Below are positions 62,521 to 64,000 of a stretch of 64,000 bases of DNA, in pieces. Made by a program: the position numbers and the translations under genes. Source of the DNA: Paenibacillus caui. GTDB lineage: Bacteria; Bacillota; Bacilli; Paenibacillales; Paenibacillaceae. Location of the stretch: the NCBI RefSeq assembly GCF_019904135.1, contig NZ_JAIOGQ010000026.1, positions 1-64,000 of the forward strand, in the 5' to 3' direction. The notes under the pieces are model-generated. The model saw only the letters and a list, made by a program, of their open reading frames with translations. It had not been told where the DNA came from and searched no databases. Numbering within the stretch: position 1 is the first letter of the stretch; every line of letters begins with the position of its first letter.

Positions 62521-62548
62521 CGGCTTGACCGGTTATGATGATTTAGGA

Positions 62549-62680
62549 TTACTGTTTCGGGACTTCGTTTAAACTCGGCGGGTAGTCCGCCTGTTTATTC
62601 GGCTTTGTTTCCCGGGCTTCTTCCATAATGCTTGATCTGTTCTGTTTGTTGTCATTCTTGCGCGGTTTATGATACGGCAC
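62549..62680 (-). CDS. 43-aa hydrophilic protein
   Basis: A short frame from GTG 62680 to TAA 62549 with a perfect AGGAGGT site eight bases upstream. The product begins MPYHKPRKNDNKQNRSSIME and continues highly charged and Asn/Lys/Pro-rich to the end PPSLNEVPKQ. It resembles very small sporulation-associated proteins in composition, but I do not recognise it. It lies upstream of topB's 3' end on the same strand, 64 nt from the topB stop. Confidence 0.65.
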   Translation of the reverse strand: MPYHKPRKNDNKQNRSSIMEEARETKPNKQADYPPSLNEVPKQ

Positions 62681-62743
62681 GGGCCATCACCTCCTGAAGC
62701 TTAACATCCCATGGCGAAACGGATTTTATTCGCTGTGGCCGGG

Positions 62744-64000
62744 TTATTTGCCCTTCTGCTCCATGGCCGCCTTCAGCAGCTCGCCAAGATTTGCGCCCAG
62801 CGATTCCTGCTTGGCATATTGTTTGACCAGCTTTTGCTGTTCGCGTTTATTCACGCGCTGCCCGTCCTTGTTGACCGTCTCGGTGATGCCGCATGGAAGA
62901 CACTGAACGTATAGGCCCGCTTTGCCTTCCCTCAGCTCCATCTTTTTATGGCACTGCGGACAGCGGCGGTTGGACAGCCGTTTTTCGGCAGACCGGCGGT
63001 ATCCGCAGTCCTCTGCCGGGCAGATGAGCAATAGTCCGCGTTTTGTCTTCTTTTCCAGCAGTCTCGTTCCGCAATCCGGACAATGGCTGCTCGATACATT
63101 ATGCGGCTTGTAGGTTGCATCGCTGCCTTTGACCCGGCTTACAAGCTGCCCCGCCATTTCCCGGATGTCATGCAGGAAAGGATCGGGCTTCCCGTTCCCC
63201 TTTGCGATGCGCTCCAGCTCGGCCTCCCACTTGGAGGTAAGCTCCGGCTTGCGGAGCTCGGCCGGCGCCAGGTCGATCAGCTGTTTCCCCTTGCCTGTCG
63301 GATGGAGTGCATTTCCCTGACGTTCAATGGTATCCGAGCTGACCAGCTTCTCAATAATATCCGCGCGGGTAGCTGGAGTTCCGAGACCGTGCTTTTCCAT
63401 TTGCGACAGCAGAGCCGCTTCCGTGTAACGTTTGGGCGGCTGCGTCCGGCCATTTTCCAGGCGGCACCGCTTTACGCTAACCTTCATGCCTTCATTCAAC
63501 TCGGGCAGGGCCGAGCTCGAAGTTTCCTCTTCGCCCTCTCCCTCATCCTCTTCGGATTCGTCCACAACGGCATTCTCATAGACGGCGCGCCATCCCTGGT
63601 CCTTCATCGTAATGCCTTTGGCGGTAAACGTTTCGCCATTAATTTCAATGGTTACGGCCACCTGGTCGAAACGGGCCGGTCCATAGAACAAACTGATGAA
63701 GCGGCGGACAATCAGGTCGTACAGCTTCCGCTCATCACTGCTGAGCGCATTCAGCAGCACTGTTTGCTCTGTAGGAATGATGGCATGGTGGTCCGTTACT
63801 TTGCTGTCGTCCACAATTCTTTTTCCGAGTGTCAGATTGCCTCTGAGCAAAGGTCGGGCAAATGCGGCATAGGGCCCGACTGCCACACTGCTAATCCGTT
63901 CCTTGAGCGTACCTGCCATGTCGGAAGTCAAATAGCGGGAATCCGTGCGCGGATAAGTCACCAGCTTATGCTGCTCATAAAGCTTCTGCAGCACATTGGA
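62744..64000 (-). CDS. topB: DNA topoisomerase III, 3' part
   Basis: The C-terminal 419 residues of a type IA topoisomerase. The active-site tyrosine lies in LVTYPRTDSRYL, followed by VTDHHAIIPTE, GLGTPATRADIIEKL and a C-terminal zinc-ribbon region (CPDCGTRLLEKKTKRG; CPAEDCG; CPQCHKKMELREGKAG). Topoisomerase III resolves recombination and replication intermediates. The gene continues beyond position 64000 in the minus-strand upstream direction. Confidence 0.93.
   Translation of the reverse strand, partial: SNVLQKLYEQHKLVTYPRTDSRYLTSDMAGTLKERISSVAVGPYAAFARPLLRGNLTLGKRIVDDSKVTDHHAIIPTEQTVLLNALSSDERKLYDLIVRRFISLFYGPARFDQVAVTIEINGETFTAKGITMKDQGWRAVYENAVVDESEEDEGEGEEETSSSALPELNEGMKVSVKRCRLENGRTQPPKRYTEAALLSQMEKHGLGTPATRADIIEKLVSSDTIERQGNALHPTGKGKQLIDLAPAELRKPELTSKWEAELERIAKGNGKPDPFLHDIREMAGQLVSRVKGSDATYKPHNVSSSHCPDCGTRLLEKKTKRGLLLICPAEDCGYRRSAEKRLSNRRCPQCHKKMELREGKAGLYVQCLPCGITETVNKDGQRVNKREQQKLVKQYAKQESLGANLGELLKAAMEQKGK

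Noticed and set aside
1-64000. tRNA or rRNA genes
   Set aside because: I saw no cloverleaf or rRNA-like sequence anywhere in the window. A tRNAscan run would be decisive.

Overview
The window looks like a chromosomal segment of a Paenibacillus-type Firmicute. The gene families and the complete purine operon order (purEKBCSQLFMNHD behind a guanine riboswitch and PurR-type boxes) are Bacillales-like. The housekeeping regions are moderately GC-rich, Shine-Dalgarno sites are strong, and TTG/GTG starts are common. There is also a receptor/pheromone pair of the RRNPP type. Species is inferred, not proven.

Layout. (1) About 1-9330 is an AT-rich integrated element. It holds an integrase remnant, a two-gene restriction-modification system whose methyltransferase carries an N-terminal nuclease-like domain, a tyrosine recombinase, an array of small HTH/excisionase-like genes around a repeat-rich non-coding region, and a large serine recombinase split by a frameshift. 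Its right end abuts the 3' end of rlmD. (2) 9318-13022 holds rlmD, a diacylglycerol kinase, a CbiX-like chelatase and yerC. (3) 13192-20432 holds a basic low-complexity protein, corA, and a glutamine cluster: the GlnK/GlnL two-component system and the GlnQHMP importer, whose ATPase seems to start at CTG. (4) 20676-24840 holds one copy of a repeated structured RNA element, an acetyltransferase, an XRE-methyltransferase fusion, a membrane-anchored protein, and an HTH/TPR-like receptor followed by two tandem 44-aa secreted peptide genes. (5) 25024-31310 holds pit and its DUF47 partner, a YerB-like lipoprotein, the second copy of the RNA element, a LigB-type dioxygenase, an alpha/beta hydrolase and a secreted unknown. 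(6) 31475-35752 is a lantibiotic-immunity-type ABC transporter with its own two-component system but no visible lantibiotic gene. (7) 35832-45427 holds small unknowns, a GntR-controlled double ABC transporter operon, ilvA, a ring-cleaving-dioxygenase-like protein, an MFS exporter and a winged-helix regulator. (8) 45510-59490 is the purine operon on the minus strand. (9) 59596-64000 holds a uspA remnant, a DUF1294 protein, a divergent LysR/YeiH pair around a 28-bp palindrome, a 43-aa gene and the 3' part of topB.

The most interesting signals are: (a) the receptor with two diverged tandem pheromone precursors at 23014-24840, which looks like a complete peptide quorum-sensing module in the act of duplicating its signal; and (b) two copies of an intergenic minus-strand RNA element (20676-20836 and 28050-28252) that share sequence blocks but have different hairpins. 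Several of those hairpins close fully only through G-U pairs on the minus strand, and both copies end in an intrinsic terminator.
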